DNA from: Okeania sp. SIO2C9
GTDB lineage: Bacteria > Cyanobacteriota > Cyanobacteriia > Cyanobacteriales > Microcoleaceae
DNA length: 64,000 nucleotides
NCBI RefSeq assembly: GCF_010672455.1
Contig: NZ_JAAHGO010000012.1
Span: 546,939 to 610,938, forward strand
Direction of reading: 5' to 3'
Shown here: one piece after another, positions 30,252-39,570 of the stretch
How positions within the stretch are numbered: position 1 is the first letter of the stretch
Layout: each line of letters begins with the position of its first letter
Notes under the pieces: generated by a model
What the model saw: the letters and a program-made list of their open reading frames with translations, nothing else
The model's database searches: none
Told to the model about the DNA's origin: nothing
Program-made: the position numbers and the translations under genes

Positions 30252-31588
30252 TTATAGAAAATGGGTTGTTTGTATTTTTGAATCTATCATTTTTTTTCGA
30301 GCTAAAATGAAAAAATAAGAATAGTGTATATTGTTTATAAATATAATAATAACCAAGACTACAATGCCTAATACCTTATACCTTTGCTTATTAATAAAAA
30401 CTTTTGAAGAGATATTTGCTAAATATAAAGTGGCAATAAAATCTACTGGAGCGGTATAATAATTCGTGAAAATATTAAGTTTAATATAGGCTAAAAAATA
30501 TAATAAATTACCAATTGCCAAAGTATCCCATATTAAATTGAGACGATATTTTCCTAAAATTAACCCACGGATTCGACCAATAAATACTAAAAGAAAGATT
30601 AATAAGATCGGATTGTCTTTTAGATAATTAATAAAAGTAGATAATCTACTATCTCTTGCGTGTGCACTAGCATAAGAAATTCCAACTTGACCATAAATAT
30701 TTGAGATGTATAAATACATAAATACTAAGGAGAGAATAATTAAACCTAAATCGAGCCAATTATTTTTGACAAATCCAAATATTCTTTCCTGTACCTTGTG
30801 CCAAAGTTTATCATTAAATGCTGTTATTATTAATCTGCTACCAGCAAAATCTAGTATTAACAGAAAAATAGGTTCTTTATAATAAAGTAAAAATTGAGTG
30901 GCAATAAAAATCCCACAAAGATAAATTACTGATTTGTTTTTCTCCAGTTTCTCCAAACAAAAAATGAAAATTGCCAACCAGAAAATTATGTTTCTTTCAG
31001 AATAAATGAGACCAAAAAAAAGAAACAACAAAGCTAGGTAGTATTAATATCAGAGTAGCCAAAAGAATTTTATGGCTTAATTTAATTTGCGGTAAGATTG
31101 ACAAACAAAGAAGAATTGTAACCAGTAATTGAAAGATTGAAAAAGAATGATATGCTAGAGGAGTTTTGCTAAAAATACTAATAATATTATATACCTGAAG
31201 CCCTAAAGGCAAAAATCTACCCGATTCCGGCGAAATTGGCATATTATAAAACTTACCTAGTAACGAAAAAAATGTAAATTGATCATTATCATAGTAGGCA
31301 AATTCAGCTTTATTAAATATGAGATAAACATATACCACCTACAAATATTAAGAAACAGATGCTTTCTAGATACAGAAAGTAATTTTTACTGAAATTTTGA
31401 TAAATATTATTTCTCTGATTAAAAATAGAATTAACTTGTTTTGATGAAGTCGAATTATTAGAGTAAAAAATAACAGCAAAAACAATCACGATAGTCAGAT
31501 AAATTATCCAAACACTTAGAAACTCTCTATGACTATTGTGTTGTAAATAATTTATAATTTCTGAAAATTTAGTATCATTAATATTCAT
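30252..31588 (-). pseudogene. Polytopic membrane protein, frameshifted twice (polysaccharide polymerase/GT-C-like)
   Basis: Three overlapping minus-strand frames (31588-31313, 31338-30997, 31031-30252) join into one ~440-residue protein with ten or more hydrophobic helices. The joins are obvious: FVGGIC continues as VYLIFNKAEFAYYDND at about 31325, and LPSFVVSFF continues as GLIYSERNIIFW at about 31015 next to an A8 run. The loop EFAYYDNDQFTFFSLLG resembles the first periplasmic loop of GT-C/DUF6056-type membrane proteins. Start taken at MNINDTKF (31588). Either a dead gene or two assembly errors; the homopolymer at one join makes the latter possible. Confidence 0.7.
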
Positions 31589-31669
31589 AACTAAAAATAA
31601 CTTTAAACTTGGAAATTGAAACAGTAGAAAACTATGATTAGCCAAGAGCAAACAAAGAAATGTTCGTGG

Positions 31670-31927
31670 CTATAATGTTTCTACCGCTTGCTTAACCCAA
31701 GGCCATGATGGTTCCATGATTGATTTGAGTTACTCTAGCTATAGCCCTGAATCCCATACCATTAAAATACATTTTGATACATAGTTGTTTAACTTCAGGG
31801 TGATATACTTTGGGGAGAGGAGATTCAACAAATTAATGTCCACAATCGTGACAACGATAAGATTGTTTTTGCCGTAACGTTAACCATTTTTCTTATGATG
31901 AGAAGATTGGCATTTAGGACAGTGCAT
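31670..31927 (-). pseudogene. IS1-like transposase remnant (InsA part)
   Basis: From ATG 31927 the peptide reads MHCPKCQSSHHKKNG, and after one frame change RQKQSYRCHDCGHN, then LLNLLSP and, in another frame, KQLCIKMYFNGMGFRAIARV and NHGTIMAWVKQAVETL. This is the zinc finger plus helix-turn-helix of an IS1-family InsA protein, with at least two frameshifts and no InsB. A different, complete IS1-family copy lies at 41917. Confidence 0.7.
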
Positions 31928-32097
31928 TTTTTCTTGAGTTTAACAACATTTTGATTCTATAACATTCTATATTCACCAACGCCATTATCCGCCACTTGAA
32001 CACAGAAAAAATCCGCCCTTCTAGGGCGGAGATTTAAACCCATTTTTTTTGTAAATATTTTAGATATCCAACTCTTAAAACTTAGATATCTAAAGTC

Positions 32098-32580
32098 TTA
32101 GAATAGACCAAAAGTCAAAGATTTCTCAATTGGTAAAGTAGCACCAATACCCAACCACAGAGTTACTGCTGTACCAAACAGGAACACAGCAGTAGCTACT
32201 GGACGACGGAAAGGGTTTTGGAACTTGTTCACACTTTCAATGAAAGGAACCAACATTAATCCCAGAGGAATAGAAGCCATTGCTACAATACCCAACAACT
32301 TATTAGGTACAGTACGCAGAATTTGAAACACTGGCCAGAAATACCATTCAGGCAGAATTTCTAGAGGTGTAGCAAATGGGTCTGCTGGTTCACCAACCAT
32401 AGCAGGGTCTAATACGGCTAAACCTACACACAAAGCAAAAGTACCAACAATTACTACTGGAAATATATAGAGTAAGTCATTAGGCCAAGCAGGTTCACCA
32501 TAATAATTGTGACCCATACCTTTAGCCAACTTAGCTCTTAATTGAGGATCGCTTAGATCCGGCTTTTTTAAAGTGGACAT
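32098..32580 (-). CDS. petD: Cytochrome b6-f complex subunit IV
   Basis: 160 residues, three membrane helices, essentially canonical: [20 protein letters not shown], the [21 protein letters not shown] quinol-site loop, and [15 protein letters not shown]. With PetB it forms the cytochrome b core that carries electrons between photosystems in the thylakoid membrane. It lies downstream of petB on the same strand as expected, but separated by 358 bp that hold a mobile-element end (32640-32938) instead of the usual short gap. Confidence 0.98.
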   Translation of the reverse strand: MSTLKKPDLSDPQLRAKLAKGMGHNYYGEPAWPNDLLYIFPVVIVGTFALCVGLAVLDPAMVGEPADPFATPLEILPEWYFWPVFQILRTVPNKLLGIVAMASIPLGLMLVPFIESVNKFQNPFRRPVATAVFLFGTAVTLWLGIGATLPIEKSLTFGLF

Positions 32581-32639
32581 AATCTTTTTTTTTCTCCGTA
32601 ATCACCGAGAGCTAGTATTTGATTATTTTTAACACTCTC

Positions 32640-32938
32640 ACCACTAAATCACATATTTTGACATCCTCCCTCGTTAAATCAGAGATTATAACAAGAGATT
32701 CCCAAACCTCACGATTTAGGTTTACTGCTTGAGTGGCACTTATCTAGGCTGTTTCTAGCCCCCAACAGTACGCCTACACAGTCAATTTGTTGAACCACGA
32801 CCTGCCCGACCGCAGTGATAGCTCGATGACGAATTACTTTTGCTGCTGCAAATCAAGGTCAGTATTGGTTAAGATTCATCTCCCAGTAAATCGTAGATTA
32901 CACCGAGAGTCCTCTCGCTCCATCTTAGATAGCTTAAC
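32640..32938 (-). mobile_element. TnpB-type right-end module inserted between petB and petD
   Basis: On the minus strand the block ends GGAATCTCTTG, a stem-loop, then GGAGGATGTCAA, the right-end pattern of IS200/IS605 TnpB elements. The stem CTCGTTA/TAACAAG (32670-32695) encloses the loop AATCAGAGATTA also seen at 39351-39380 and 45436-45465. GC content is well above the flanking spacer. No tnpB frame is present. Confidence 0.65.
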
Positions 32939-33607
32939 TTACAAAGGTCCCGAGATGCCTTGCTTACGAATCATCAAGAAATGCAGTAGCATAAATACTG
33001 CAATTAACCAAGGTAGTACAAAAGTATGAAGACTGTAGAAGCGAGTTAAAGTTGCTTGACCAACACTTGTACTACCACGCATTAGTTCTACAATGAATGG
33101 ACCAACAAATGGAATGGCATCAGGTACACCAGAAACAATTTTTACAGCCCAATAACCAATTTGGTCCCAAGGTAGAGAATAACCTGTAACACCAAAACTC
33201 ACGGTAATTACAGCCATAACTACACCTGTTACCCAAGTCAGTTCGCGGGGTTTCTTGAAACCGCCTGTGAGATAAACTCGGAAAACATGAAGAATCATCA
33301 TCAGCACCATCATACTGGCGGACCAACGATGGATAGAACGAATTAGCCAACCGAAGTTAACCTCAGTCATAATATATTGAACTGATGCCAGTGCTTCTGT
33401 TACTGTTGGCTTGTAGTAGAAAGTCATAGCAAACCCAGTAGCAAACTGGATGAGGAAGCAAACCAAAGTAATACCACCCAAGCAGTAAAAAATATTTACA
33501 TGGGGTGGAACATATTTGCTAGAAATATCGTCAGATATCGCTTGAATTTCTAAGCGCTCATCGAACCACTTATAAGTTGCTGAATCAGTTACCTGTTTTG
33601 TGAACAT
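32939..33607 (-). CDS. petB: Cytochrome b6
   Basis: 222 residues with four membrane helices and the heme-binding histidines in [22 protein letters not shown] and [20 protein letters not shown]; the N-terminal half [15 protein letters not shown] and C-terminus [11 protein letters not shown] are nearly invariant in cyanobacteria. The N-terminus ([20 protein letters not shown]) is about seven residues longer than many homologs. First gene of the petBD unit. ctpA is transcribed divergently 1.2 kb away, an association often kept in cyanobacteria. Confidence 0.98.
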   Translation of the reverse strand: MFTKQVTDSATYKWFDERLEIQAISDDISSKYVPPHVNIFYCLGGITLVCFLIQFATGFAMTFYYKPTVTEALASVQYIMTEVNFGWLIRSIHRWSASMMVLMMILHVFRVYLTGGFKKPRELTWVTGVVMAVITVSFGVTGYSLPWDQIGYWAVKIVSGVPDAIPFVGPFIVELMRGSTSVGQATLTRFYSLHTFVLPWLIAVFMLLHFLMIRKQGISGPL

Positions 33608-33832
33608 GAAGCCAAAAATCCTAGATGAATATTGCTGTTTTTTAATCGATGTTTTGGGGTAGTTAGGAAGATATACTTACCTCAAACTTTTGACCAGCAA
33701 TACAAAATATCATAACAACTGGCAAAGGAATTCAAAGCCAAGTCTAACTTAACTTTAAGAAATAAATATTCCCTCTTGTCTACCCTTCAGTTAAAAAATG
33801 TAACATAACTTGTGGATAAATTTCATCCAGGT

Positions 33833-34370
33833 TTGACATCCTCACCTTCCTATAAGAAAGGTGATTCCTCACCACGCCACCTTTTGAGGGATGGTCGCTG
33901 AACGGGGTTGACAGCTCTACACACACCGCCTCATCAGAGGTCTTACACGCACTCCCTGTCCATTTTAAGTCTCGGAATGCCCTCCCGCGACTATATATAT
34001 CGTTTAGGCAAAAAACACAAACAATGCTTGTTTTGCTTCCAGGTTGGATTTTACCATTGCCCTTCCGTCGTTTCCCTATTGCTGGCTCAGTCCCGGTTGC
34101 AACTCATAATGAGTGTATATCGCTGCAAGCTTAGGTGGGGATTTAAACCACTTTCATTATCACACAAAAGTCCCCCTAGAAGAGCTATCCCGGAGAAGGA
34201 ACTTCTGAAAACCTTTTGGGGAGCAGGTGAGCAGCAGTGCGACCCCGTGTCGGCATCAGACGCAAGCGGTCAGATCCCGCATCGGCGTCAGACGCAAGGG
34301 AATGCTTACCAAGAGAGGGTACGCGCACCAAGAGAGGGAGCAGTAGAGAAGGGAGAAAGAGTCTTAACGC
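33833..34370 (-). mobile_element. TnpB-type right-end module, degenerate
   Basis: Bases 33833-33880 read on the minus strand give GGAATCACCTTTC, hairpin CACCTT/AAGGTG, and GGTGAGGATGTCAAAC, the same architecture as the other right ends. The following ~480 bases are GC-rich, have no intact frame, and contain a duplicated CGGCGTCAGACGCAAG-like unit near 34250-34300. The 173-codon plus frame at 33908 has repetitive composition and is rejected. Confidence 0.55.
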
Positions 34371-34560
34371 GCGTCAGAAGTCAGAAGTCAGATAGGGGAG
34401 CCGTCGGATTGGCGACGTACAGAAGTTAACCCACCCCTAGCCCCTCCCCCCACAGTGGAGGGGAAGTAGGGGATTTGAGCAACTATCCAAAAATATTTCG
34501 CCTTAAAAGGCGGGGTTGCGCGACTCATATTATTTTGATAATAGCTAGGCAAAATTACTT
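34370..34560. repeat. Family D element, reverse orientation
   Basis: GTCAGAAGTCAGAAGTCAG, CACCCCTAGCCCCTCCCCCC, then TTTCGCCTTAAAAGGCGGGG and CATATTATTTTGATAATA, which is the reverse complement of the family D order. Confidence 0.65.
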
Positions 34561-34807
34561 GAATTTTCACAAAAATGTACTCTTAAATACATTTTACTCA
34601 AGAAATCACTGCTTAAGTTATTAACATAACTTATCTATTTTGTCAAGTTTTATGTTAAAAAAGATGTTGATCAAGCATAGCTACGAAGAGGGAGACTTGT
34701 GACCCAAAAAGTTCGGTCAGCTTTTATGAAGTTTGAAATCTTAAGTATTTTTCATTTAGACTATAAATTTTACCCAATCATCCTATAAGGCAAGAAGTGT
34801 TGTATTT

Positions 34808-36046
34808 ATGAAAAAAAGATTTATCCGAGTTATATTTCTCTTAATATTACCAGTGATTCTGAGTTTTGGATTTTGGACATCATCTGCATCAGCATTGACA
34901 GAGGAACAGAGTTTATTAGGCGAAGCTTGGCGAATAGTTAACTTGGCTTATGTTGATGATTCTTTCAATCATCAGAATTGGTGGTTTGTACGTCAAAAAT
35001 TGATTAAGAAACCTCTGGAGAACAGAGACGATACTTATAATGCCATTCAGGAAATGTTGGCCAGTCTGGAAGACCCTTTCACCAGACTTCTCAAACCAGA
35101 ACAATACAATAATTTGCAGGTTAATACCTCTGGAGAATTAACAGGAGTGGGTTTACAAATTGCTTTGGACCCTCAAACAGGAGAATTAATAGTCATATCT
35201 CCCCTGGAGGGTTCTCCTGCTGAAGCTGCTGGTATTCAACCTCGCGATCGCGTCCTCAAAATTGATGGCCAACCAACTTCAGAATTTACTTTGGATGAAG
35301 CTGCAAATAGAATGCGAGGTCCAGTTGGCTCTTCTGTGGTACTAACAATTTTGACAGAAAACGAAGACAAACCTGAAGAAATCACCCTAATTAGGGATAC
35401 TATTGAAATTAACCCGGTCTATGCTGAATTAAAGACTGGCTCTGAAACAGGAAAAATTGGTTATATTCGTCTGAGTCAATTTAATGCTAATGCTGCGACA
35501 GAAGTCAGCCAGGCAGTAGAAAGTTTTGAGCAGCAGGGGGTTATTGGTTATGTGCTTGATTTACGAAATAATCCAGGTGGACTATTACAAGCTGGCATAG
35601 AAATTGCTCGTCTATGGTTGGATGAAGGTACTATTGTTTACACGGTCAACAGACAAAGATTTCTTGGTAGTTTTTCTGCTGAGGGACTAGCTATAACTGG
35701 TTCTCCATTAGTGGTATTAACTAATCAGGGAACTGCTAGTGCTAGTGAAATTCTTGCAGGTGCTCTTCAGGATAATGGTCGTGCTTTGTTAGTAGGTGAA
35801 AGAACTTTTGGCAAAGGGTTAATTCAGTCTTTGTTTGATTTGTCTGATGGTTCGGGATTGGCAGTGACGGTGGCCAAGTATGAAACACCAAACCATACAG
35901 ATATCAATAAACAAGGAATTATGCCTGATATTGTGGTGGAACAAGACCCCATTTTGCCTTACGAAATTACGACAGAAGCTGACAAACAATATCAAGCTGC
36001 AGTGGAACTTTTGACATCTGAAATTGCATTAGCAAATGCAGCCTAA
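34808..36046 (+). CDS. ctpA: Carboxyl-terminal processing protease (S41)
   Basis: 412 residues. A signal peptide (about 1-29, ...SFGFWTSSASA) exports it to the thylakoid lumen or periplasm. A PDZ domain follows (about 105-190, GVGLQIALD..GSPAEAAGIQPRDRVLKIDG), then the S41 core. The catalytic dyad is S311 in GTASASE and K336 in TFGKG, 25 residues apart as in the D1 protease family. In cyanobacteria CtpA trims the C-terminus of the D1 protein so that the manganese cluster can assemble. It lies divergent to petB. Confidence 0.95.
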   Translation: MKKRFIRVIFLLILPVILSFGFWTSSASALTEEQSLLGEAWRIVNLAYVDDSFNHQNWWFVRQKLIKKPLENRDDTYNAIQEMLASLEDPFTRLLKPEQYNNLQVNTSGELTGVGLQIALDPQTGELIVISPLEGSPAEAAGIQPRDRVLKIDGQPTSEFTLDEAANRMRGPVGSSVVLTILTENEDKPEEITLIRDTIEINPVYAELKTGSETGKIGYIRLSQFNANAATEVSQAVESFEQQGVIGYVLDLRNNPGGLLQAGIEIARLWLDEGTIVYTVNRQRFLGSFSAEGLAITGSPLVVLTNQGTASASEILAGALQDNGRALLVGERTFGKGLIQSLFDLSDGSGLAVTVAKYETPNHTDINKQGIMPDIVVEQDPILPYEITTEADKQYQAAVELLTSEIALANAA

Positions 36047-36321
36047 TTAACTCAGGGATTAAGTTTATTTTAAGGATCGTAGTGCGTCATAAATAATTTT
36101 ACTAACTTTAATATTAATTCTATTTATTGTCCATCTAGAATTGGTATGTTTGATTATCTATATAGCAATCCTAAATTGGTCGTGACAGTTTTAATAATAG
36201 TTAATTTGAGCTAAAAACCTTGAAAATTCTGACTCCTGACTCCTGAGTGCCACCAAAACATTACAACCTAAATAGGATTGCTATAGAAAACGTGAACGAT
36301 GAAATAGGAGATTAATTATTA
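36047..36321. other. Spacer, nothing recognised
   Basis: AT-rich text with a single CTGACTCCTGACTCCTGAG run near 36230. The ATAGCAATCCTAAATT...AATAGGATTGCTAT pair (36162 and 36270) forms long-range inverted repeats of about 12 bases, perhaps the ends of another small element. Confidence 0.45.
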
Positions 36322-36537
36322 ATGTTAGGATTTGTAGTTCCACTCAAAAGTGCTCAAATATCAAAATCTTGGGAACAGGTATCTCAACTATTTGAAAGAA
36401 CTGCTAGATAAATTTGTAATTCAACTAATCCTAATTTCAAAGTTGTTGTAGTTTGTCATGAGAAACCGAACATTAATTTCGAGCATTCAAATTTACAATA
36501 TATAACAGTAGACCTTCCTATTCCGACTACATTTTTG
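36322..36537 (+). pseudogene. Glycosyltransferase N-terminal fragment, nonsense mutation then element insertion
   Basis: ATG at 36322 gives MLGFVVPLKSAQISKSWEQV and SQLFERTAR, a stop TAA at 36409, then in the same frame ICNSTNPNFKVVVVCHEKP and VDLPIPTTF up to the tnpB element at ~36535. I recognise the start of a GT2-like glycosyltransferase family found in cyanobacteria. On the far side of the element a plus-strand fragment near 38040-38095 (VPHKPGIRCIISPPQDN) may be its C-terminus. Stop codon where Gln is expected (CAA to TAA). Confidence 0.65.
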
Positions 36538-37965
36538 ACGTACTCCCCGGCATAAATGCACGGGGATTCTCAGGCGGATGTTACGAAGCGGGATAAATCC
36601 ACGCTTCTCCACCCTTTTTCCTGTTTCTTAGGCTCTTAACTAGACCGTTTCGGGTCCCCGTCAGATCGCCTCCCCAGGCAACTTCTTTAACGTCCAAGAT
36701 GCGCCCCACCTCAGACACCCCTCTATTTCTCACAATCAGCGCGGAGGCTACGTCTCGATGAATTGTATAACCACATTCAGGACAAGAATGAACTCTAAAG
36801 CTGAGTTTTTTCTTCCCTGTATGAGCATTGCAATTGGGACAAATTTGAGAAGTATAATCTTTATTGACCTTCCCGAAATAGACTCCTCGCTTCCAACAAA
36901 CCCATTGCAGGATGGTGACAAACTGACCGAAACCTGCATCTAAGGTATGTTTTCCCCACATTCCTTTGGCCCATGCCTGAAAATTAAGGTCTTCAACAAA
37001 AATCATTCCTGCTTGGTCGCATAAATGATGGGCTAACTTAAAATGGAAGTCTTTTCGAGTATTGGCAATAGTTTCGTGTAAACGAGCAATAATCTTGCTT
37101 AACTTTTGCCAGTTATTTGACCCAATCTGTTTCTTCTTGAGTCTGCGTTGCAGTAATTTCATCTGGCGGTGCAAACTGTTAAAGAATCTGGGTCGTTTAA
37201 TTAATTCTCCCTCTGATGTGGCTAGGAATTTATCGAGTCCCAAATCAATTCCAATGGGATAACCATGAGGGGGGACATCGGGAACATCCACATCACACTC
37301 TAAACAGAGAGCGACAAAGTAACCACCGGCTTTTCGGATGATTCGGGCAAGTTTAACCCTAAACCCTTCAGGAATTTCCCTTGATTTAATATATTCGATT
37401 CGCCCCAATTGAGGGAGTTTCAAATAAATTCCCTGAACGCAGTTTTTTAGCATTTGTGGGAACACAAATGAGCGCATTCGTCGCGCTTTCTTAAACCGAG
37501 GGAAACCCATCCCTTTGCGTTTCATATCGACAAAGGCTGTCTCTAAGGTTTTTAAGACTTGCTGTAAAGCCTGAGCATTAACAGTTTTCAGTTCAGGATA
37601 ATCTTTTTTGGCTTTCGTGAGAGCTTGAGATTGTCGGGCATAATTGGGATAGGGTTGGTCTGCTGGAATGATGTACTCAGCAAATAGGGAACAAGCGTTA
37701 ATCGGCGACTTACGAGAGCGAATCCAATCTTTGCGTTCGGCTAGAGCGTAATTCCAGACACGACGGCATACTTCCAGAATGCGCTCAATTTCTTGAGCCT
37801 GTTGTGGAGTGGGTTTAAGTTTAAATTCGTAAGTCAGATTAAGCATCTACAAACTCTTGTGCCGTTCTCTAGATATAACGCAACCATCTGTGCTGAGTGG
37901 GGTTAAAACCCCACCAGTCGTTTTTCATCCACGTGATAAATCGACGTGGCTCTCATCTTTGTTTT
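36535..37965 (-). mobile_element. IS200/IS605-type element carrying tnpB only
   Basis: The tnpB gene is bounded by palindromic ends: on the right-end side CCCCGGCATAAATGCACGGGG (36547-36567, stem CCCCG/CGGGG), on the left-end side GTGGGGTTAAAACCCCAC (about 37898-37915) and CCACGTGATAAATCGACGTGG (about 37930-37950). No tnpA is present and no target duplication is expected for this family. It has landed in a glycosyltransferase pseudogene. Confidence 0.8.
36581..37846 (-). CDS. tnpB: TnpB, RNA-guided nuclease of IS200/IS605-type elements
   Basis: 421 residues, intact. RuvC-like active-site residues are visible as D in GIDLGLDKF, E in IFVEDLNFQAW and D in TIHRDVASALI; between the last two is the zinc ribbon CPNC..CPEC. 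The N-terminal TYEFKLKPTPQQAQEIERIL is typical. TnpB uses a guide RNA read from the element's right end to cut the donor-joint DNA and so keep the element. The C-terminal tail GVSEVGRILDVKEVAWGGD..GLVKSLRNRKK overlaps the presumed guide-RNA scaffold, as usual. Because it is the only intact nuclease, it might serve the orphan right ends nearby if their scaffolds match. Confidence 0.92.
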   Translation of the reverse strand: MLNLTYEFKLKPTPQQAQEIERILEVCRRVWNYALAERKDWIRSRKSPINACSLFAEYIIPADQPYPNYARQSQALTKAKKDYPELKTVNAQALQQVLKTLETAFVDMKRKGMGFPRFKKARRMRSFVFPQMLKNCVQGIYLKLPQLGRIEYIKSREIPEGFRVKLARIIRKAGGYFVALCLECDVDVPDVPPHGYPIGIDLGLDKFLATSEGELIKRPRFFNSLHRQMKLLQRRLKKKQIGSNNWQKLSKIIARLHETIANTRKDFHFKLAHHLCDQAGMIFVEDLNFQAWAKGMWGKHTLDAGFGQFVTILQWVCWKRGVYFGKVNKDYTSQICPNCNAHTGKKKLSFRVHSCPECGYTIHRDVASALIVRNRGVSEVGRILDVKEVAWGGDLTGTRNGLVKSLRNRKKGGEAWIYPAS

Positions 37966-38091
37966 TTCTTGGTAGATTTGATTAATAAGAATGAAAACTT
38001 TATTCTATACTTCAAAAACTACTTAAAAATTTAGTGCAACTGTACCTCATAAACCTGGAATCCGCTGTATTATTTCTCCACCCCAAGATAA
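37966..38091. other. Spacer with possible glycosyltransferase C-terminal remnant
   Basis: Plus-strand text from about 38038 reads ATVPHKPGIRCIISPPQDN before running into the 3' end of the next minus-strand gene. It may be the distal end of the pseudogene at 36322. Low confidence. Confidence 0.35.
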
Positions 38092-38508
38092 TTATGGAGA
38101 GGAATTAGATGCTGAATTTGGTTTAATACCATTATCTTCTAGCCAAATTATCGGTATTTGATGAGGGTCTACTCGGTTGCTTTGTTCTTGCATAATGCTT
38201 TTGGCTTGACTAGGATCGAAATAACGACTAAAGTCTGCTTTTTCTTGATTAAGTCTTTCTGTTGTGGCTTCAATTTCAGATTCAATAACTTGTAGCTTTT
38301 CTTGAATAGATTGGTAATGAGGCCACAGCTTTAAGAAAGCTGATGTTACACAAACAGAAATTACAATATTAGTAAATAATTTGACTGTGGTTTCAATTGT
38401 TATTCCTAAATAGGTAGACTTGATCTTTTTTGAAAATATTCGAGGTTTTACTTGAGTAGGACTGTTGTGAGAAACTGGTGAAAATGTTACAGGTTTAGTA
38501 GCTTGCAT
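38092..38508 (-). CDS. Conserved cyanobacterial protein with one membrane span and coiled coil
   Basis: 138 residues: a basic proline-rich N-terminus, a hydrophobic helix (TVKLFTNIVISVCVTSAFLKL, about 43-65), a short coiled coil (QSIQEKLQVIESEIEATTERLNQEK) and the conserved tail FSRYFDPSQAKSIMQEQSNRVDP. I recognise this tail as belonging to a small cyanobacteria-specific membrane family; the FtsL-like layout (helix then coiled coil) hints at a septal or structural role, which is inference. Stands alone, next to the dead tnpB region. Confidence 0.8.
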   Translation of the reverse strand: MQATKPVTFSPVSHNSPTQVKPRIFSKKIKSTYLGITIETTVKLFTNIVISVCVTSAFLKLWPHYQSIQEKLQVIESEIEATTERLNQEKADFSRYFDPSQAKSIMQEQSNRVDPHQIPIIWLEDNGIKPNSASNSSP

Positions 38509-38576
38509 AATTTTTTTAGGTTAGCTTCATCAATTAGAAGATTTTTCTATTTAGATATTAATCTATCAATGGAGTT

Positions 38577-38700
38577 TACCGAAAAATTGCGATCTAAAGC
38601 CTCCCCTTTTAAGGGGATAAAAAAAGAGAATATTCGCCAAGGTCAAACCTCCTTATTGCAGAGGTACTGATAACTGATAACTGAAATAACCTTTGGTTTT
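38577..38700. repeat. Family A/B composite copy
   Basis: TTACCGAAAAATTGCGATC, AAAGCCTCCCCTTTTAAGG, GGTCAAACCTCCTTATTGCAG and ACTGATAACTGATAACTGA, ending TGAAATAACC. Confidence 0.65.
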
Positions 38701-38799
38701 CACAGCAAAGACATTGTTTGAAGATTCTTATTCCAGAAAAAATCTGCCCCTACAGTTTTTATATACTAACTTCTCAATCATACTTTAGTTTTGGTGAAA

Positions 38800-39262
38800 T
38801 ACTCCCACACTATAGCGTCAGCTTAGTGTGGGCTTCTCATTTCGCAGTCCTGCCACTGCATCGGACAAGCGGGTGCTTTAAGGACGGGATGCCCCGCCGT
38901 CCTATTTTTTATATTTATTGCCACATTCAAGTCGCGGTCTATGAAGATACCGCAGTGTGGGCAAGAATGAGTTCTTTGAGATCATTCTTTCGGAACTTTT
39001 TCACCGCAATTCGAGCAATCTTGTCTGGTATTTTGAGGATTCACTGCTATGGTTTTCACCTCCAGCATTTGCCTCCTGCGGAGGAGCTGCGCTAACAGCT
39101 TTGACAGTCAAAATAGTTAGAAATTGTCCCCCAAATCGCATCATTAATTGATTTACTCAAACGGGTCAATGCTTGCCCTTTAATGTTTAAGTTTGCCTCC
39201 GGCACGCCGCTCCGCGTCTACGTGGGCAATAACTTCAGCAAACATTAGTTCGAGCATTGTTA
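38800..39262 (-). pseudogene. tnpB: tnpB 3' part with an inserted palindromic repeat
   Basis: On the minus strand, fragments in two frames give EVIAHVDAERRAGGKLKH, LSKSINDAIWGTISNYF, VKTIAVNPQNTRQDCSNCGE, and RTHSCPHCGIFIDRDLNVAI. The zinc ribbon and the last RuvC Asp (DRD) are TnpB-specific, and the tail NRTAGHPVLKAPACP is typical. The body is broken by a GCTGTTAGCGCAGCTCC-type insertion, a family E-like module, at about 39070-39100, and by a stop between CGEKVPKE and SQRTHS. Its right-end hairpin CCCACACTA/TAGTGTGGG is intact at 38804-38832. Confidence 0.75.
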
Positions 39263-39350
39263 TGATAACATCAACTTTTTAGTCTTGAGCAAAAAGCAAT
39301 ATTTGTACATTAATGGGGCATTGAACCCCATTAATGTACTACCGATTCAT

Positions 39351-39380
39351 CTCGCGCCAAATCAGAGATTATGGCGCGAG
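39351..39380 (-). mobile_element. Isolated TnpB-type right-end hairpin
   Basis: CTCGCGCCA (39351-39359) pairs with TGGCGCGAG (39372-39380) around the loop AATCAGAGATTA, and is followed by GCTTCTC. The loop and the downstream motif equal those at 32670-32695 and 45436-45465 while the stem differs. Another palindrome ATGGGGCATTGAACCCCAT lies just left (39313-39331). Confidence 0.6.
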
Positions 39381-39474
39381 GCTTCTCGATGATTTAGCTA
39401 AAAAGCAAAAATTCTACTGTATCTTGAGAAGCAACTGTGAGGACAGATTTAAATTTTGATAATTGACTGAGATT

Positions 39475-39570
39475 TTACTTGTACAGCTCTGTTGAGAGTC
39501 GGAATGCTAAGATTCCTGGGATGAGAGCAATTACTAGAGCAACTAATACTTGAGTATCAGATAGAGGCAT
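39475..39570 (-). CDS. psaM: Photosystem I reaction centre subunit XII (PsaM)
   Basis: Only 31 codons. Translation from ATG 39570: [20 protein letters not shown] followed by [11 protein letters not shown]. The C-terminus FRLSTELYK and the N-terminal SDTQV are diagnostic for PsaM, a single-helix subunit at the trimer-facing edge of photosystem I. A ribosome site AGGAG lies nine bases upstream of the ATG. The gene stands alone. Confidence 0.95.
   Translation of the reverse strand: MPLSDTQVLVALVIALIPGILAFRLSTELYK

Noticed and set aside
33908..34429. 173-codon plus-strand frame
   Set aside because: Lies across a TnpB right-end module and a family D repeat; composition and residues are not protein-like.
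36748..37262. Frames antisense or shifted to tnpB
   Set aside because: Shadows of the intact tnpB gene.
38092..38508. Plus-strand continuation of the glycosyltransferase remnant through this gene
   Set aside because: The minus-strand frame has a conserved tail and clear domain layout, so it is the real gene here; the plus-strand reading is credible only up to about 38095.
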